DNA of 64,000 nt from Geomobilimonas luticola (GTDB taxonomy: Bacteria; Desulfobacterota; Desulfuromonadia; Geobacterales; Geobacteraceae). Under the pieces are notes generated by a model. The model had not been told where the DNA came from, did no database searches, and saw nothing but the letters and a program-made list of their open reading frames with translations. Both the position numbers and the translations under genes were made by a program. The DNA is taken from NCBI RefSeq assembly GCF_018476905.1, contig NZ_JAHCVK010000003.1:248001-312000 (forward strand), given 5' to 3'. Positions within the stretch are counted from its first letter, which is position 1. Each line of letters starts with the position of its first letter. Below, piece after piece: positions 36,913 to 45,797 of the stretch.

Positions 36913-37893
36913 CTAGCCGCCTATGCACGACATGGCGATGGGCCGGCGGGATACGGTCTCATCATGGAGCGAGTGCTGCCGTGGTTTTGCACTCACCATC
37001 CGGCGCAGCACCTCCTGCAGCTCACCATCCCCCCCCTCGCCGAGGAAGGGTTTCAGGTTCATCACTCCGTTGTCGAACAGGCAGGTCTTGAGCATACCGC
37101 TGGAGGTAACCCGGATACGGTTGCACTCATGGCAGAAATGGCACGAAACGGGCGTTATCAGGCCGATCTCCCCCTGGGCGCCGGCAATCCGGTAATACAC
37201 GGCCGGGCCGTCCATCGTATCCTTCTCCACCTTCTCGACGGCAAACGCCCGGGCAAGCCTTGCCAGCAGCTCTTCACCGGGGACCATGAGCGACTGCTCC
37301 CTGCCGTCGTTCAAGGTGGGCATGTACTCGATGAACCGGATCTTGTAAGGGGCGTCCCGTGTCAGGGCGGCGAAATCGAACAACTCGTCGTCATTCACCC
37401 CCCTCATCATCACGACGTTGATCTTGATGTTCCGGATGCCGGCCCGCTCGGCCGCATCGATCCCCCGCAGCACCCGCCTGAGGTCACCCCCGCGCGTAAT
37501 GCTGAAAAACCGCTCCGGCCGCAGCGAATCGAGACTGATGTTCAGACTGCTCACACCGGCGTTCTTCAGCCCTTCCGCCATCTCTTCCAGGAGTATGCCG
37601 TTCGTCGTCAGGACCAGCTTCTTCAGTCCCTCGATCTGGCCGAGCTTTTCCAGGAACGGCGTAATTCCGGGCCGGCACAGGGGTTCGCCGCCGGTGACCC
37701 GGACCTTTTCCACCCCGATGCCGACCGCCCCCCTGGTCAGGCGCAACAACTCGTCATAGCTAAGAAGGTTGTCCTTCCTGCTCTTCCGGCAGCCGGTGGC
37801 CGGAACGCAGTACAGGCACTTGAGATTGCAGCTGTCGGTTATGGAGAGCCGGAGGTAGTTTATGGATCTTCCATACGAATCACGGAGCGGCAT
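36913..37893 (-). CDS. moaA: GTP 3',8-cyclase (molybdenum cofactor biosynthesis)
   Basis: A 326-residue radical-SAM enzyme. The N-terminal cluster site is CNLKCLYC and the C-terminal one is CHFCHECNRIRVTSSGMLKTC, both complete. The required C-terminal Gly-Gly is present (SCIGG). It performs the first step of molybdopterin synthesis from GTP. The start ATG 37893 lies inside the moeA end (14-bp overlap), indicating coupling. Length is normal for MoaA. Confidence 0.95.
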   Translation of the reverse strand: MPLRDSYGRSINYLRLSITDSCNLKCLYCVPATGCRKSRKDNLLSYDELLRLTRGAVGIGVEKVRVTGGEPLCRPGITPFLEKLGQIEGLKKLVLTTNGILLEEMAEGLKNAGVSSLNISLDSLRPERFFSITRGGDLRRVLRGIDAAERAGIRNIKINVVMMRGVNDDELFDFAALTRDAPYKIRFIEYMPTLNDGREQSLMVPGEELLARLARAFAVEKVEKDTMDGPAVYYRIAGAQGEIGLITPVSCHFCHECNRIRVTSSGMLKTCLFDNGVMNLKPFLGEGGDGELQEVLRRMVSAKPRQHSLHDETVSRRPIAMSCIGG

Positions 37894-39100
37894 TGTCCAT
37901 CCTCCTGTCCGACGCGGTATCCAGCAGGGTGACATCGAGCACGTCACCGGGCTCCAGGCTGGCCCCGGGCGGCAACTGCACGTAACCATTCCCCGCCGTC
38001 ATCGAAGAGAGGCGGGAAGAGCTCTGGCGACCCGTGGACCCTACCACGTACTTCCCTTCATGCAGTGTGGCATCGACAAAAACGACATGGGGACGTTCGC
38101 CGGCATTGCGGAACCCTTCGGTTGCCGTCCCCTTCACCACCGGGCGGCAAACATTCCGCACCCCCCGCATGGTGAGCAGTGCGGGCCTGACGAAGAGCTC
38201 ACCGGCAACCATGGCCGATACGGGATTGCCGGGAAGGGCGAACACCGGCCTCCCCTTGAGCAGCGCGAAGGCGACCGGCTTCCCCGGCTTCATGCGGACC
38301 TTCCAGAACACGATCTCACCCCCCAGGGATTGAATCGCCTCCTTGACATGATCCCGGTCCCCCACCGACACCCCGCCGGTAGTAAGTATAACATCGTACT
38401 GCAGAGCTTCTTCGATTTTCTCGCATACGGTTTTCCGCTCGTCCGCCGCGATCCCCAGGATGTGCGGTCTGCCGCCGCACTCCAGGACCTGGGCGGCAAG
38501 GCTGAAACTGTTGCTGTTGATCGTCTTACCCGGAACCGGCTCCGTATCCGAATCCACCAGTTCGTCTCCCGTGGCGATGATGGCGACCGACGGAACCCTG
38601 TAGACGCTGACCGAAACCTTTCCCAGAGAGGCAAGCAGGCCGATCTCCTGGGCCCTGAGGGTGGTGCCGGCCACGATCACCTGGTCGCCCATCCTCACGT
38701 CATCACCCGCCTTCCGCACGTGGGCCCCGGCCTTTATCCCACCCCGCAGCCTGATGCCTTCGACCGTCTCCTCCACCTCTTCGATGGGAACGACGGTGTC
38801 ACTGCCGGGGGGGAGGGGGGCGCCGGTCATTATCTTTACCGCTTCCCCTGCGGCAAGGGGTGTATCTCGGCGCTCCCCGGCCGGAAGAAACCCGACGACC
38901 CGAACAGACTCCCCATGACATGTGGCAGCAGAAAACGCATAGCCGTCCATGGCGGAACTGTCGGCAAGGGGGATATTCCAGGGGGCAACCACATCCCCGG
39001 CGACGACCCGACCCAGCCCCTGCAGGAGAGGAACGTCCTCGCTCCCGAGGAGTCCGGCATGCCGCAAAACAAGGTGTCGTGCTTCTTCGATGGATATCAT
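37880..39100 (-). CDS. moeA: Molybdopterin molybdenumtransferase
   Basis: A 406-residue protein of the MoeA family: VPLLQGLGRVVAGDVVAPWNIPLADSSAMDGYAF near the start, TTGGVSVGDRDHVKEAI near residue 240, and KPVAFALLKGRPVFALPGNPVSAMV. It inserts molybdate into adenylylated molybdopterin. GGGAGGAG is before ATG 39100; the open frame continues upstream, but that part overlaps the previous gene and is not MoeA-like. Co-transcribed with moaA and the MOSC gene. Confidence 0.94.
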   Translation of the reverse strand: MISIEEARHLVLRHAGLLGSEDVPLLQGLGRVVAGDVVAPWNIPLADSSAMDGYAFSAATCHGESVRVVGFLPAGERRDTPLAAGEAVKIMTGAPLPPGSDTVVPIEEVEETVEGIRLRGGIKAGAHVRKAGDDVRMGDQVIVAGTTLRAQEIGLLASLGKVSVSVYRVPSVAIIATGDELVDSDTEPVPGKTINSNSFSLAAQVLECGGRPHILGIAADERKTVCEKIEEALQYDVILTTGGVSVGDRDHVKEAIQSLGGEIVFWKVRMKPGKPVAFALLKGRPVFALPGNPVSAMVAGELFVRPALLTMRGVRNVCRPVVKGTATEGFRNAGERPHVVFVDATLHEGKYVVGSTGRQSSSRLSSMTAGNGYVQLPPGASLEPGDVLDVTLLDTASDRRMDNAAP

Positions 39101-39116
39101 CCCGGCTTCTCCTCCC

Positions 39117-39656
39117 CTATGCGGGGATGTATCGTTCGACCGTCCGCCACCCGCCGTCCGGTGAGATGGTACCGTGGGCCACCAGCCATTCGTAAAGCTG
39201 CCGGTATTCGTTTTCGTTGGGGAATTCGCCCGCTGCATTCGACGGCACGGGGAGCGCTGCACCGTTTGCCTTGCGGGAATAGAGACCGGCAAGGGTGGAA
39301 TTGAACCGCTCCAGGCTCTGCCGGCCGAACAGCGGGATGAACTCCGCACATGCGCGCATCTCGTCCATCATGACCAGCTCCTTCGGCTCGTCACTGTCGA
39401 TGATGATGGAGGCATCGTCACCGACCGGATCCCGCCGGAACGAGCCGCCGATGTCCATCGCATCGAAATCGTCCGATTTCCAGATGATGCGCGCCGACGT
39501 TATGTAATGGGGGGTGACCACAATGCCGAGGGTCGGCCAGGTAAGACTTGCGAGGGCGATCATCGTCTTGGCCCGCGCTATGGTGACGTCATTGCCGGTC
39601 TGCTCCCGGATGACGTGATGGAACGTGGTGATCAGCTGGAGAGTGGTTGCGCTCAT
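39117..39656 (-). CDS. Unknown protein heading the Mo-cofactor operon
   Basis: About 179 residues from ATG 39656, with GGAG about 9 nt upstream; a GTG start at 39701 is possible. It is soluble, with no membrane segment. It has a helical N-terminus (LQLITTFHHVIREQTGNDVTIARAKTMIALAS) and a C-terminal EWLVAHGTISPDGGW block. I do not recognise a family. It lies 16 bp before moeA and directly behind a family B operator, so it belongs to the regulon and may be specific to this pathway. Confidence 0.7.
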   Translation of the reverse strand: MSATTLQLITTFHHVIREQTGNDVTIARAKTMIALASLTWPTLGIVVTPHYITSARIIWKSDDFDAMDIGGSFRRDPVGDDASIIIDSDEPKELVMMDEMRACAEFIPLFGRQSLERFNSTLAGLYSRKANGAALPVPSNAAGEFPNENEYRQLYEWLVAHGTISPDGGWRTVERYIPA

Positions 39657-40035
39657 TGTTGGGTCTCCGTCTGTCGTGTCGATCTGAATCTCTTCCGACA
39701 CCCCAGGGAAAAATCTACGCTGCTTTCCCGCGGGATATAGTTGTACTATACAACTTTATACATCCCATTGCAAGCACAAAAATTGCGTTTTTAAAATATT
39801 GTTTGTAAATTAAACGGCGATTATTTATTGCTAATCACCGCCATGCATTGCCATAACCAGCCGGAATCGTTGCATGGAACAGCGGCAACAATTCGGGGCC
39901 GACACCCCTTTCATGACCTCAATACATGCTTACCATTCCCTTGTTCTATTTTTTACATGGTGCTCGGGACGTTGCAGCCACCCGTCGCCCGACCTACGAC
40001 ACGACACTACACAGCGTCGTCACGACGCAGGGCCA
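39657..40035. other. Promoter region of the Mo-cofactor operon
   Basis: Apart from the family B operator (39739-39755), the region holds an AT-rich block around 39777-39830 with an imperfect GGCGATTA/TAATCACCGCC dyad. The part next to the EMO1 gene end has no feature I can name. Confidence 0.5.
39739..39755. promoter_or_regulatory. Family B operator before the Mo-cofactor operon
   Basis: AGTTGTACTATACAACT is a perfect dyad with 7-bp arms and a 3-bp centre. An identical 17-mer is at 62378-62394 before the reductase gene, and a one-arm-mismatch version is at 54331-54347 before the marR gene. Confidence 0.75.
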
Positions 40036-42009
40036 TCACGCGGATTTTTCCCGTAACACCGCTTCGGCCAGGACCTCGGCCAGGTCCCTGACCCTGACGT
40101 TTTCGGCTTTCACATCCTTGAGCCCATCCTCGATCATGGTCATGCAGTAGGGGCAGGAGACACAGATGGTATCCGGGTTCTGCTGCAGGGCTTCTTCCAC
40201 CCTTGCCAGGTTTATCCGCGTCCCCGCGTGCTCCTCCATCCACATCCGTCCCCCACCCGCGCCACAGCAGAAGGCGTTGTCGCGGCTTCGCTCCATCTCC
40301 GCCGGAGCGGTGCCGGTACTGGCCCGGATGACCTCACGGGGGGCATCGTAGACGTCGTTGTGCCGCCCGAGGTAGCAGGAATCATGGAATACGGTAGCGC
40401 CGAAGGCTGCCGCCGATGTATCGGGCGCCAATCTGCCGTCCCGCACCAGGTCCCGCAGGAGCTCGGAATGGTGGATCACCTCCAGTTCCAGGCCGAACTG
40501 GCGGTAGTCGTTTTTCAGGGTGGAGAAGCAGTGGGGGCACTGGGTGATGACCTTCGTCACCCCCCGCTCCCTGAAGAGCGCCACGTTCTCCCGCGCCATC
40601 CGGTCAAAGACGAATTCGTTCCCCAGGCGGCGTACGCTGTCGCCGCAGCACTTCTCGTCCTTCCCCAGTATCCCCCAGGAGATGCCGGCCCGGTTCAGGA
40701 GCTGGGCCAGCGCCACCGTCACGTGCTTGTTGCGGGAGTCGAACGAGCCGGCGCATCCCACGTAGAAGAGGTACTCGGTCTTTCCCGCCTCGAAGGGTTT
40801 TACCTCCAGGGTGGACGACCATTTGGTCCGCTCCGTGGGGGCTATCCCCCAAGGGTTGCTGCGACCTTCCATGTTTTCGAACAGGTTGAGCAGCTCCTCG
40901 GGGAACCGGGCCTCGGCTTCCACCAGATTACGGCGCATCTGGACGATCTTGGACACATGCTCGATGAAGACCGGGCACGCCTCCATGCAGGCGCCGCAGG
41001 TGGTGCAGGACCAGAGGGTCTCTTCCGTACAGCTCCCCTCCCCTTCGCCGATCAGGGGACGGGAAGGGTTCTCTCCCTTTTTGAGGAGCGGGCCGTTTTC
41101 CAGGAGGTTGACCTTGATGTCGTGGATGACCCCCCGGGGGTTGAGGGGCTTGCCGGTGATGGCGGCCGGGCAGACATTCTGGCAGCGACCGCATTCGGTG
41201 CAGGAGAGGGAATCCAGGAGGTCCTTCCAGCTGAGACGGTCCACCCGTGCTGCACCGAACTCGTTACCCGGAGCGAACTCCTCCCGCGGCTGGGTGTTGG
41301 GCTGCTCAAGCCGCCGGAAGAAGCAGTTGGGGATGGCGGTGAGGATATGGAGGTGCTTGCTGTTGGGGAGATAAGCCATGAACAGCAGCAGGGCTATGGC
41401 ATGGACCCACCAGCTGGCCAGGTAGTAGAGGGGGGCCGACGACGCCGTGATCCATGAGGCGACGAGCCCCGAGACCGGCAGCCAGGAACGGGCCCCTGCC
41501 AGTTCCCCTCCGGCGATGCGGGAGCCGTTGATGCCGAAGGAGGCGAGCATCAGGATGGCGATCAGGCCGAGAATGGCAAAGGCTTCGACGGTGCGCGCCT
41601 CGGGATAGGGGGGGGACGCCACCCGGCGCACCGCGGCGACGCAGACGGCCACCAGGGCCAGGAGCGACACCACGTCAAGCAACAGCGCCAGGGGGTGGTA
41701 TATCCCCGCGGAAAGCTTCTCCAGGGCGACGGCAGGGAACACCCCGTGGAGCACGAATTCCCCATTGGCGATGAGCAGGACGAGGAACGACCAGAAGATG
41801 ACCGCATGGTTGACGCCGAACGGCCGTGCAACGACCCGCTTCTGGCCGAAGGCGTAGCGAAGCATCTCGCCGGCGCGGCGGCCGGGGTTATCGAAGCGCT
41901 CCTCGCCGGTGCCGACGGTCACCAGGCTCAGCCGGCGCCAGCATCCCCAGGCGAAGATGCTCAAGGATATCACCAGCAAGGGAATGAAGATGGTCGGATT
42001 GGGTGTCAT
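40036..42009 (-). CDS. Membrane Fe-S ETF:quinone oxidoreductase, EMO type (copy 1)
   Basis: About 657 residues. The N-terminal 240 have about six helices of NarI-like heme-b type. Then two [4Fe-4S] sites, CTECGRCQNVCPA and CTTCGACMEACPV, precede two CCG domains as in HdrD (KCCGDSVRRLGNE, HDSCYLGRHNDVYD, FCCGAGGGRMW). Proteins of this build next to etfBA accept electrons from reduced ETF and pass them to menaquinone. The start ATG 42009 fits the first helix. Its ETF genes lie directly upstream. Confidence 0.87.
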   Translation of the reverse strand: MTPNPTIFIPLLVISLSIFAWGCWRRLSLVTVGTGEERFDNPGRRAGEMLRYAFGQKRVVARPFGVNHAVIFWSFLVLLIANGEFVLHGVFPAVALEKLSAGIYHPLALLLDVVSLLALVAVCVAAVRRVASPPYPEARTVEAFAILGLIAILMLASFGINGSRIAGGELAGARSWLPVSGLVASWITASSAPLYYLASWWVHAIALLLFMAYLPNSKHLHILTAIPNCFFRRLEQPNTQPREEFAPGNEFGAARVDRLSWKDLLDSLSCTECGRCQNVCPAAITGKPLNPRGVIHDIKVNLLENGPLLKKGENPSRPLIGEGEGSCTEETLWSCTTCGACMEACPVFIEHVSKIVQMRRNLVEAEARFPEELLNLFENMEGRSNPWGIAPTERTKWSSTLEVKPFEAGKTEYLFYVGCAGSFDSRNKHVTVALAQLLNRAGISWGILGKDEKCCGDSVRRLGNEFVFDRMARENVALFRERGVTKVITQCPHCFSTLKNDYRQFGLELEVIHHSELLRDLVRDGRLAPDTSAAAFGATVFHDSCYLGRHNDVYDAPREVIRASTGTAPAEMERSRDNAFCCGAGGGRMWMEEHAGTRINLARVEEALQQNPDTICVSCPYCMTMIEDGLKDVKAENVRVRDLAEVLAEAVLREKSA

Positions 42010-42011
42010 GC

Positions 42012-42088
42012 AAACCTCGTGTAGTCTTAGGGACTGGGGGCTGGGGAATAGGGACTGGTACAAGCCTTTGCTGGTCCCTCGTCCCCAA
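42012..42088. repeat. Repeat element in the etfA1-EMO1 gap
   Basis: Contains AGGGACTGG twice (near 42029 and 42051) and, in inverted sense, CCCTAGTCCCT near 42090. The unit nearly fills the 82-bp gap. It looks like a dispersed intergenic repeat. Confidence 0.5.
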
Positions 42089-42091
42089 TCC

Positions 42092-43420
42092 CTAGTCCCT
42101 GCCTTTCCGCCGTTTCAGCTCGCGGATATGCTCCGTCAGCATGGGGACTATCTGGAACAGGTCGCCGACGATGCCGTAGGTGGCAACCTCGAAGATGGGG
42201 GCGTTGCGGTCGCGGTTGATGGCAATGACGATGTCCGAGTCCTGCATCCCCACCAGGTGCTGTATGGCGCCGGAGATACCGCAGGCGATGTAGATCTTGG
42301 GGCGGACGGTCTTGCCGGTCTGCCCGACCTGGCGGTCGCCCGGCATCCAGCCGGCATCGACTGCACTGCGGGAGGCGCCCACCACGCCGCTCAGCTCGTC
42401 GGCCAGGTCCTGGAGGAGGGTGAAATTCTCGGGAGCCATCATGCCGCGGCCGCCGGAGACGATGAAATCGGCACCGGCTATATCCACGTGGCTCTTGCTC
42501 CTGGCGTCCCGGATGATCTCGATGACCTTGGTGAAGATGTTCTCTTCCGGGACGGTGAACTCTTCCCGGATGATTTCCCCCGTCGAGGCACCGGTACGGT
42601 CCGGCAGGGGCATGACGTTGGGGCGGACGGTGGCCATCTGGGGACGGAATTTGTCGCACATGATGGTGGCCATGATGTTGCCGCCGAAGGCCGGGCGGGT
42701 CTGCATGAGGTTCCGCTTGGCGTCGATGTCCAGGCCGGTGCAGTCGGCCGTGAGACCAGTGGCGACCCGGGTGGCGACGGCACCCGCCAGGTCGCGTCCC
42801 ATGCCGGTGGCCCCCATGAGGATGACTTCGGGTTTATACCGGTCGATGAGGTGGCAGCAAGCCTCGACATAGGCTTCGGTCCGGTAGTTCCTGAAGACCG
42901 GGGCATCCACCAGGTAGGCTCTGGTAGCGCCGTAGGCAAACGCCTCCCGGCAGAGGTGTTCCACGTTTTCGCCGATGACCATGGCGCACAGATCCACCCC
43001 CAGCTTGGCGGCCAGCTCTTTTCCGATACCGAGCAGTTCCCACGAGACCTTGGCAGGTTCCCCTTCGGTCTGTTCGATGAAGACCCATACCCCCCGGTAG
43101 CCGGCCAGCTTCTCTGCCAGGGCGGCGGCTTCCGGGTCGATCTCCTCTTCGACGGGGGTGGCCGAAGCAGCCAGCTCGTCCAGTATCTTCCGCTCCTCGG
43201 GGGTGAAATACATCTCCAGTGCGGTGGCGGGACAGATTTTCACGCATTTCTGGCAGCCGATGCATTTGGCACCGTTGACCACCGGCTCGCCGGCGTCGTT
43301 CATGTCGACGCAGTTGACCGGGCAGACGCTCTGGCAGCGGGCGCCGCAGGCGATGCAGGCTCCGGCGATGAGCTGCGCCACGCCGCGGGGTTTCTTGGTC
43401 GGTTTCTTCGCTTCGGTCAT
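42092..43420 (-). CDS. etfA: ETF alpha subunit with N-terminal 2[4Fe-4S] ferredoxin domain
   Basis: A 442-residue protein. Residues 15-75 carry two complete cluster motifs, CIACGARCQSVCP and CIGCQKCVKICP. The remainder is a standard EtfA: an N-terminal alpha/beta domain, then the FAD-binding part GASRSAVDAGW, QVGQTGKTV and KIYIACGISGAIQHL. It takes electrons from acyl-CoA dehydrogenases. The ferredoxin domain could feed them into the Fe-S centres of EMO1 or allow exchange with low-potential ferredoxin; which one is not decided by sequence. Confidence 0.93.
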   Translation of the reverse strand: MTEAKKPTKKPRGVAQLIAGACIACGARCQSVCPVNCVDMNDAGEPVVNGAKCIGCQKCVKICPATALEMYFTPEERKILDELAASATPVEEEIDPEAAALAEKLAGYRGVWVFIEQTEGEPAKVSWELLGIGKELAAKLGVDLCAMVIGENVEHLCREAFAYGATRAYLVDAPVFRNYRTEAYVEACCHLIDRYKPEVILMGATGMGRDLAGAVATRVATGLTADCTGLDIDAKRNLMQTRPAFGGNIMATIMCDKFRPQMATVRPNVMPLPDRTGASTGEIIREEFTVPEENIFTKVIEIIRDARSKSHVDIAGADFIVSGGRGMMAPENFTLLQDLADELSGVVGASRSAVDAGWMPGDRQVGQTGKTVRPKIYIACGISGAIQHLVGMQDSDIVIAINRDRNAPIFEVATYGIVGDLFQIVPMLTEHIRELKRRKGRD

Positions 43421-43451
43421 GGATGGTTCCTTACGGTTTGGGGTATGATCA

Positions 43452-43521
43452 AACCCCTCCCCCGCCTCCCCTTGTCAGGGAGGGGCTATCTTCCCCCCTG
43501 ACAAGGGGGGACCGAGGGGGG
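43452..43521. repeat. Palindromic repeat in the etfB1-etfA1 gap
   Basis: CCCCTTGTCAGGG (43468-43480) and CCCTGACAAGGGG (43496-43508) form a perfect 13-bp stem with further G/C pairing inside. It resembles the GC-rich palindrome families scattered in such genomes and could act on mRNA stability between the two subunit genes. Confidence 0.65.
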
Positions 43522-44337
43522 TTACAACGCCAGCAGGTCTTTACTGAGAAGCCTGTCAATCAGCATCCGGGTCGCCGCCGCCGGCTCGGCGATGCCGTCC
43601 CCCAGGATCTCCCCCTTGGCCCGTTCCGGGGAGAATATCTTGCTTACCCAGGTGGGGGAGCCTTTCAGGCCGATGTTCTGTTCATCGAGCTTGAGTACCT
43701 GGTTGTTCCAGACCTCGACGGTGGCTTCCGCCGCAGCCAGCCGCAGGGGAACCTTGGGATAGCGCGGACGGTTCAGTTCGCGGACAACGGTGAGCATGGC
43801 CGGCAGGGGGGTTTCCACGATTTCGTGGCGCCCTTCCAGCTTTCGGCTGACGCGGATCTTTCTCCCGACGGAGTCCAGGTTCACGATACGATCAACGAGG
43901 GTCAATTGCCGGAAGTTGAGGCGGCTGGCAATCCCCGGGCCGACCTGGGCGGTATCGCCGTCGATGGTCTGCTTGCCGCAGAGCACAAGGCCAACCCTGT
44001 CGAACTCGTCGTGCAGCTTGCGAATGGCCGCAGCGAGTACATTGCTGGTGGCCAGGGTGTCGGCACCCCCAAAGACCCGGTCGGACAGGAGGATGGCCCG
44101 GTCGACCCCCAGGGCCAGTGCTTTCTTCAGGGTGGCCTCGGCGTTGGGCGGCCCCATGGAAAGCGCTGCGACCCTGTACCCGAACCGGTCCTTGAGCCGC
44201 AACGCCTCCTCCAGGGCATGGGTGTCGTAGGGGTTGACGATGAACGGGATCCCCTCCCGCACCAGGGTGTTGGTCACCGGGTCGATCTGGACCTGGGTCG
44301 TGTCGGGTACCTGTTTGATGCAGACGACGATAAGCAT
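43522..44337 (-). CDS. etfB: ETF beta subunit (copy 1)
   Basis: A 271-residue protein starting MLIVVCIKQVPDTTQVQIDP, with NPYDTHALEEALRLKD, the adenine-nucleotide-binding block DRVGLVLCGKQTIDGDTAQVGPGIA and LPAMLTVVRELNRPRYP. It pairs with the ferredoxin-bearing EtfA downstream. GAGG lies before the ATG and a family A operator is centred about 40 bp upstream, making this the first gene of etfB1, etfA1, EMO1. Confidence 0.93.
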   Translation of the reverse strand: MLIVVCIKQVPDTTQVQIDPVTNTLVREGIPFIVNPYDTHALEEALRLKDRFGYRVAALSMGPPNAEATLKKALALGVDRAILLSDRVFGGADTLATSNVLAAAIRKLHDEFDRVGLVLCGKQTIDGDTAQVGPGIASRLNFRQLTLVDRIVNLDSVGRKIRVSRKLEGRHEIVETPLPAMLTVVRELNRPRYPKVPLRLAAAEATVEVWNNQVLKLDEQNIGLKGSPTWVSKIFSPERAKGEILGDGIAEPAAATRMLIDRLLSKDLLAL

Positions 44338-44365
44338 GGGGACCTCGGGAAATCATGGGCGGATA

Positions 44366-44387
44366 TTGCATTCAATATTACATGTAA
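44366..44387. promoter_or_regulatory. Family A operator before etfB1
   Basis: TTGCATTCAA (44366-44375), TA, TTACATGTAA (44378-44387). Same 10-2-10 layout as at livH, the hydratase gene and sucC; the first half has one mismatch in its dyad. Confidence 0.7.
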
Positions 44388-44444
44388 AATACGGTGACAA
44401 AAAAGTATCTCCTCCTGGGCAGGGGGAGATACCTGTTCCAGGGT

Positions 44445-45596
44445 TCAGCTGACGTCCTTGATCATGTTGCGGGCGATGATGAGCTGCTGGATCTGGCTCG
44501 TCCCTTCATAGAGCCGGAACAGGCGCACATCGCGATAGAACCGCTCCACGGCGTAGTCGCGGATGTAGCCCGACCCTCCCAGTATCTGCACGGCCCGGTC
44601 CGCGACCCTGCAGACCATTTCCGAAGCGAACAGTTTGCTGCAGGAGGATTCGGTGGAGATATTCTTCTTCAGGTCGTACTTGCGCGCGGTTTCCAGCACC
44701 ATGCATCTGGCTGCGTAGATCTCCGCCTTGCTGTCGGCAAGCATCGCCTGGATCAGCTGGAAGTCGGCGATCGGTTTATTGAACTGCTTCCGGTCGACGG
44801 CGTACCTGAGGGCCTCGTCGAGTATGCGGGTCGCCGCCCCGACGCAGACCGCGGCTATGTGGGTACGGGACTTGTCCAGGACCTTCATGGCCGTCTTGAA
44901 TCCGACCCCCTCCTTCTCGCCGATGATAGCGGAAGCCGGCACGCGGCAGTTGTCCAGGATCACGTCACACACGTGCCCCCCCCACTGCCCCATCTTCTTT
45001 TCGTTTCTCCCCAGGGACAGGCCAGGGGTTCCCTTGTCCACCAGAAAAGCGGAGATGCCGCCGGCACCCTTGATGTCGGGGTTCGTCCGGGCGAATACCG
45101 TAAAGACGCTCGCCTCCGGCGCATTGGTGATGAACCGCTTCGTTCCGTTCAGTACGTAGTGGTCGCCGTCCTTCACCGCCGAGGTGCGGAGGGAGGCGGC
45201 GTCGGAACCGGCATCCGGTTCGGTCAGCGCGAAGGAGCCGATGATCTCTCCGGAAGCGAGCTTCGGCAGGTATTTCTTCTTCTGCTCTTCCGTTCCGTCG
45301 ATGACGATACCCAGCGCCCCGATTCCCACGTTGGTGCCGATGACGGACCGGAAGATCGGGGACGCCTGGCACAGTTCGAGGACGACGTTGATCTCCTCTT
45401 CCAGGGTCAATCCCAGGCCATCGTACTCTTCGGGGATGGAGAGTCCGAACAGCCCCAGTTCCCGCATCTCATCGATTATCTCATGGGGAATCTCGTCATT
45501 TTCCGAGCACTGCTCTTCAAAGGGGATGAGGCGCTCCTTGACGAATTTCTGCACGGTTTCAACCATGACGTTCAGGGTACTTTCATCTTTTATCAT
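44445..45596 (-). CDS. Acyl-CoA dehydrogenase
   Basis: A 383-residue flavoprotein. Motifs: FALTEPDAGSDAASLRTSA near residue 130, RKQFNKPIADFQLIQAMLADS, ILGGSGYIRDYAVERFYRDVR and LYEGTSQIQQLIIARNM with the catalytic Glu. AGGAG lies 8 nt before ATG 45596; longer frames lack a site. It follows etfA2 and should reduce that ETF while forming an enoyl-CoA. The neighbouring dicarboxylate-type thiolase suggests a C6 acyl-CoA such as adipyl-CoA, but the substrate is not fixed by sequence. Confidence 0.92.
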   Translation of the reverse strand: MIKDESTLNVMVETVQKFVKERLIPFEEQCSENDEIPHEIIDEMRELGLFGLSIPEEYDGLGLTLEEEINVVLELCQASPIFRSVIGTNVGIGALGIVIDGTEEQKKKYLPKLASGEIIGSFALTEPDAGSDAASLRTSAVKDGDHYVLNGTKRFITNAPEASVFTVFARTNPDIKGAGGISAFLVDKGTPGLSLGRNEKKMGQWGGHVCDVILDNCRVPASAIIGEKEGVGFKTAMKVLDKSRTHIAAVCVGAATRILDEALRYAVDRKQFNKPIADFQLIQAMLADSKAEIYAARCMVLETARKYDLKKNISTESSCSKLFASEMVCRVADRAVQILGGSGYIRDYAVERFYRDVRLFRLYEGTSQIQQLIIARNMIKDVS

Positions 45597-45797
45597 ACGA
45601 TAGCTCCTTTCAACTGCGGAAGGATTGGAAATAACGGTGTAACTGTTGCGCATTAAAGCGCTGATATTCAAACTGTACGGAAAATACGGGGGAGGCTGGC
45701 AACCTCCCCACCATCACAGTGAAAGGCGCCCATGGCGGCGATAACAACCCTTCAACCTGAAACCCATGCAAGAAAAAGACAGGTGTCCTGACACCAC

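Noticed and set aside
39660-39700. Molybdenum-cofactor riboswitch before the moeA-moaA operon
   Set aside because: The leader is too short and shows no conserved multi-stem structure; the visible element is the 17-bp protein operator.
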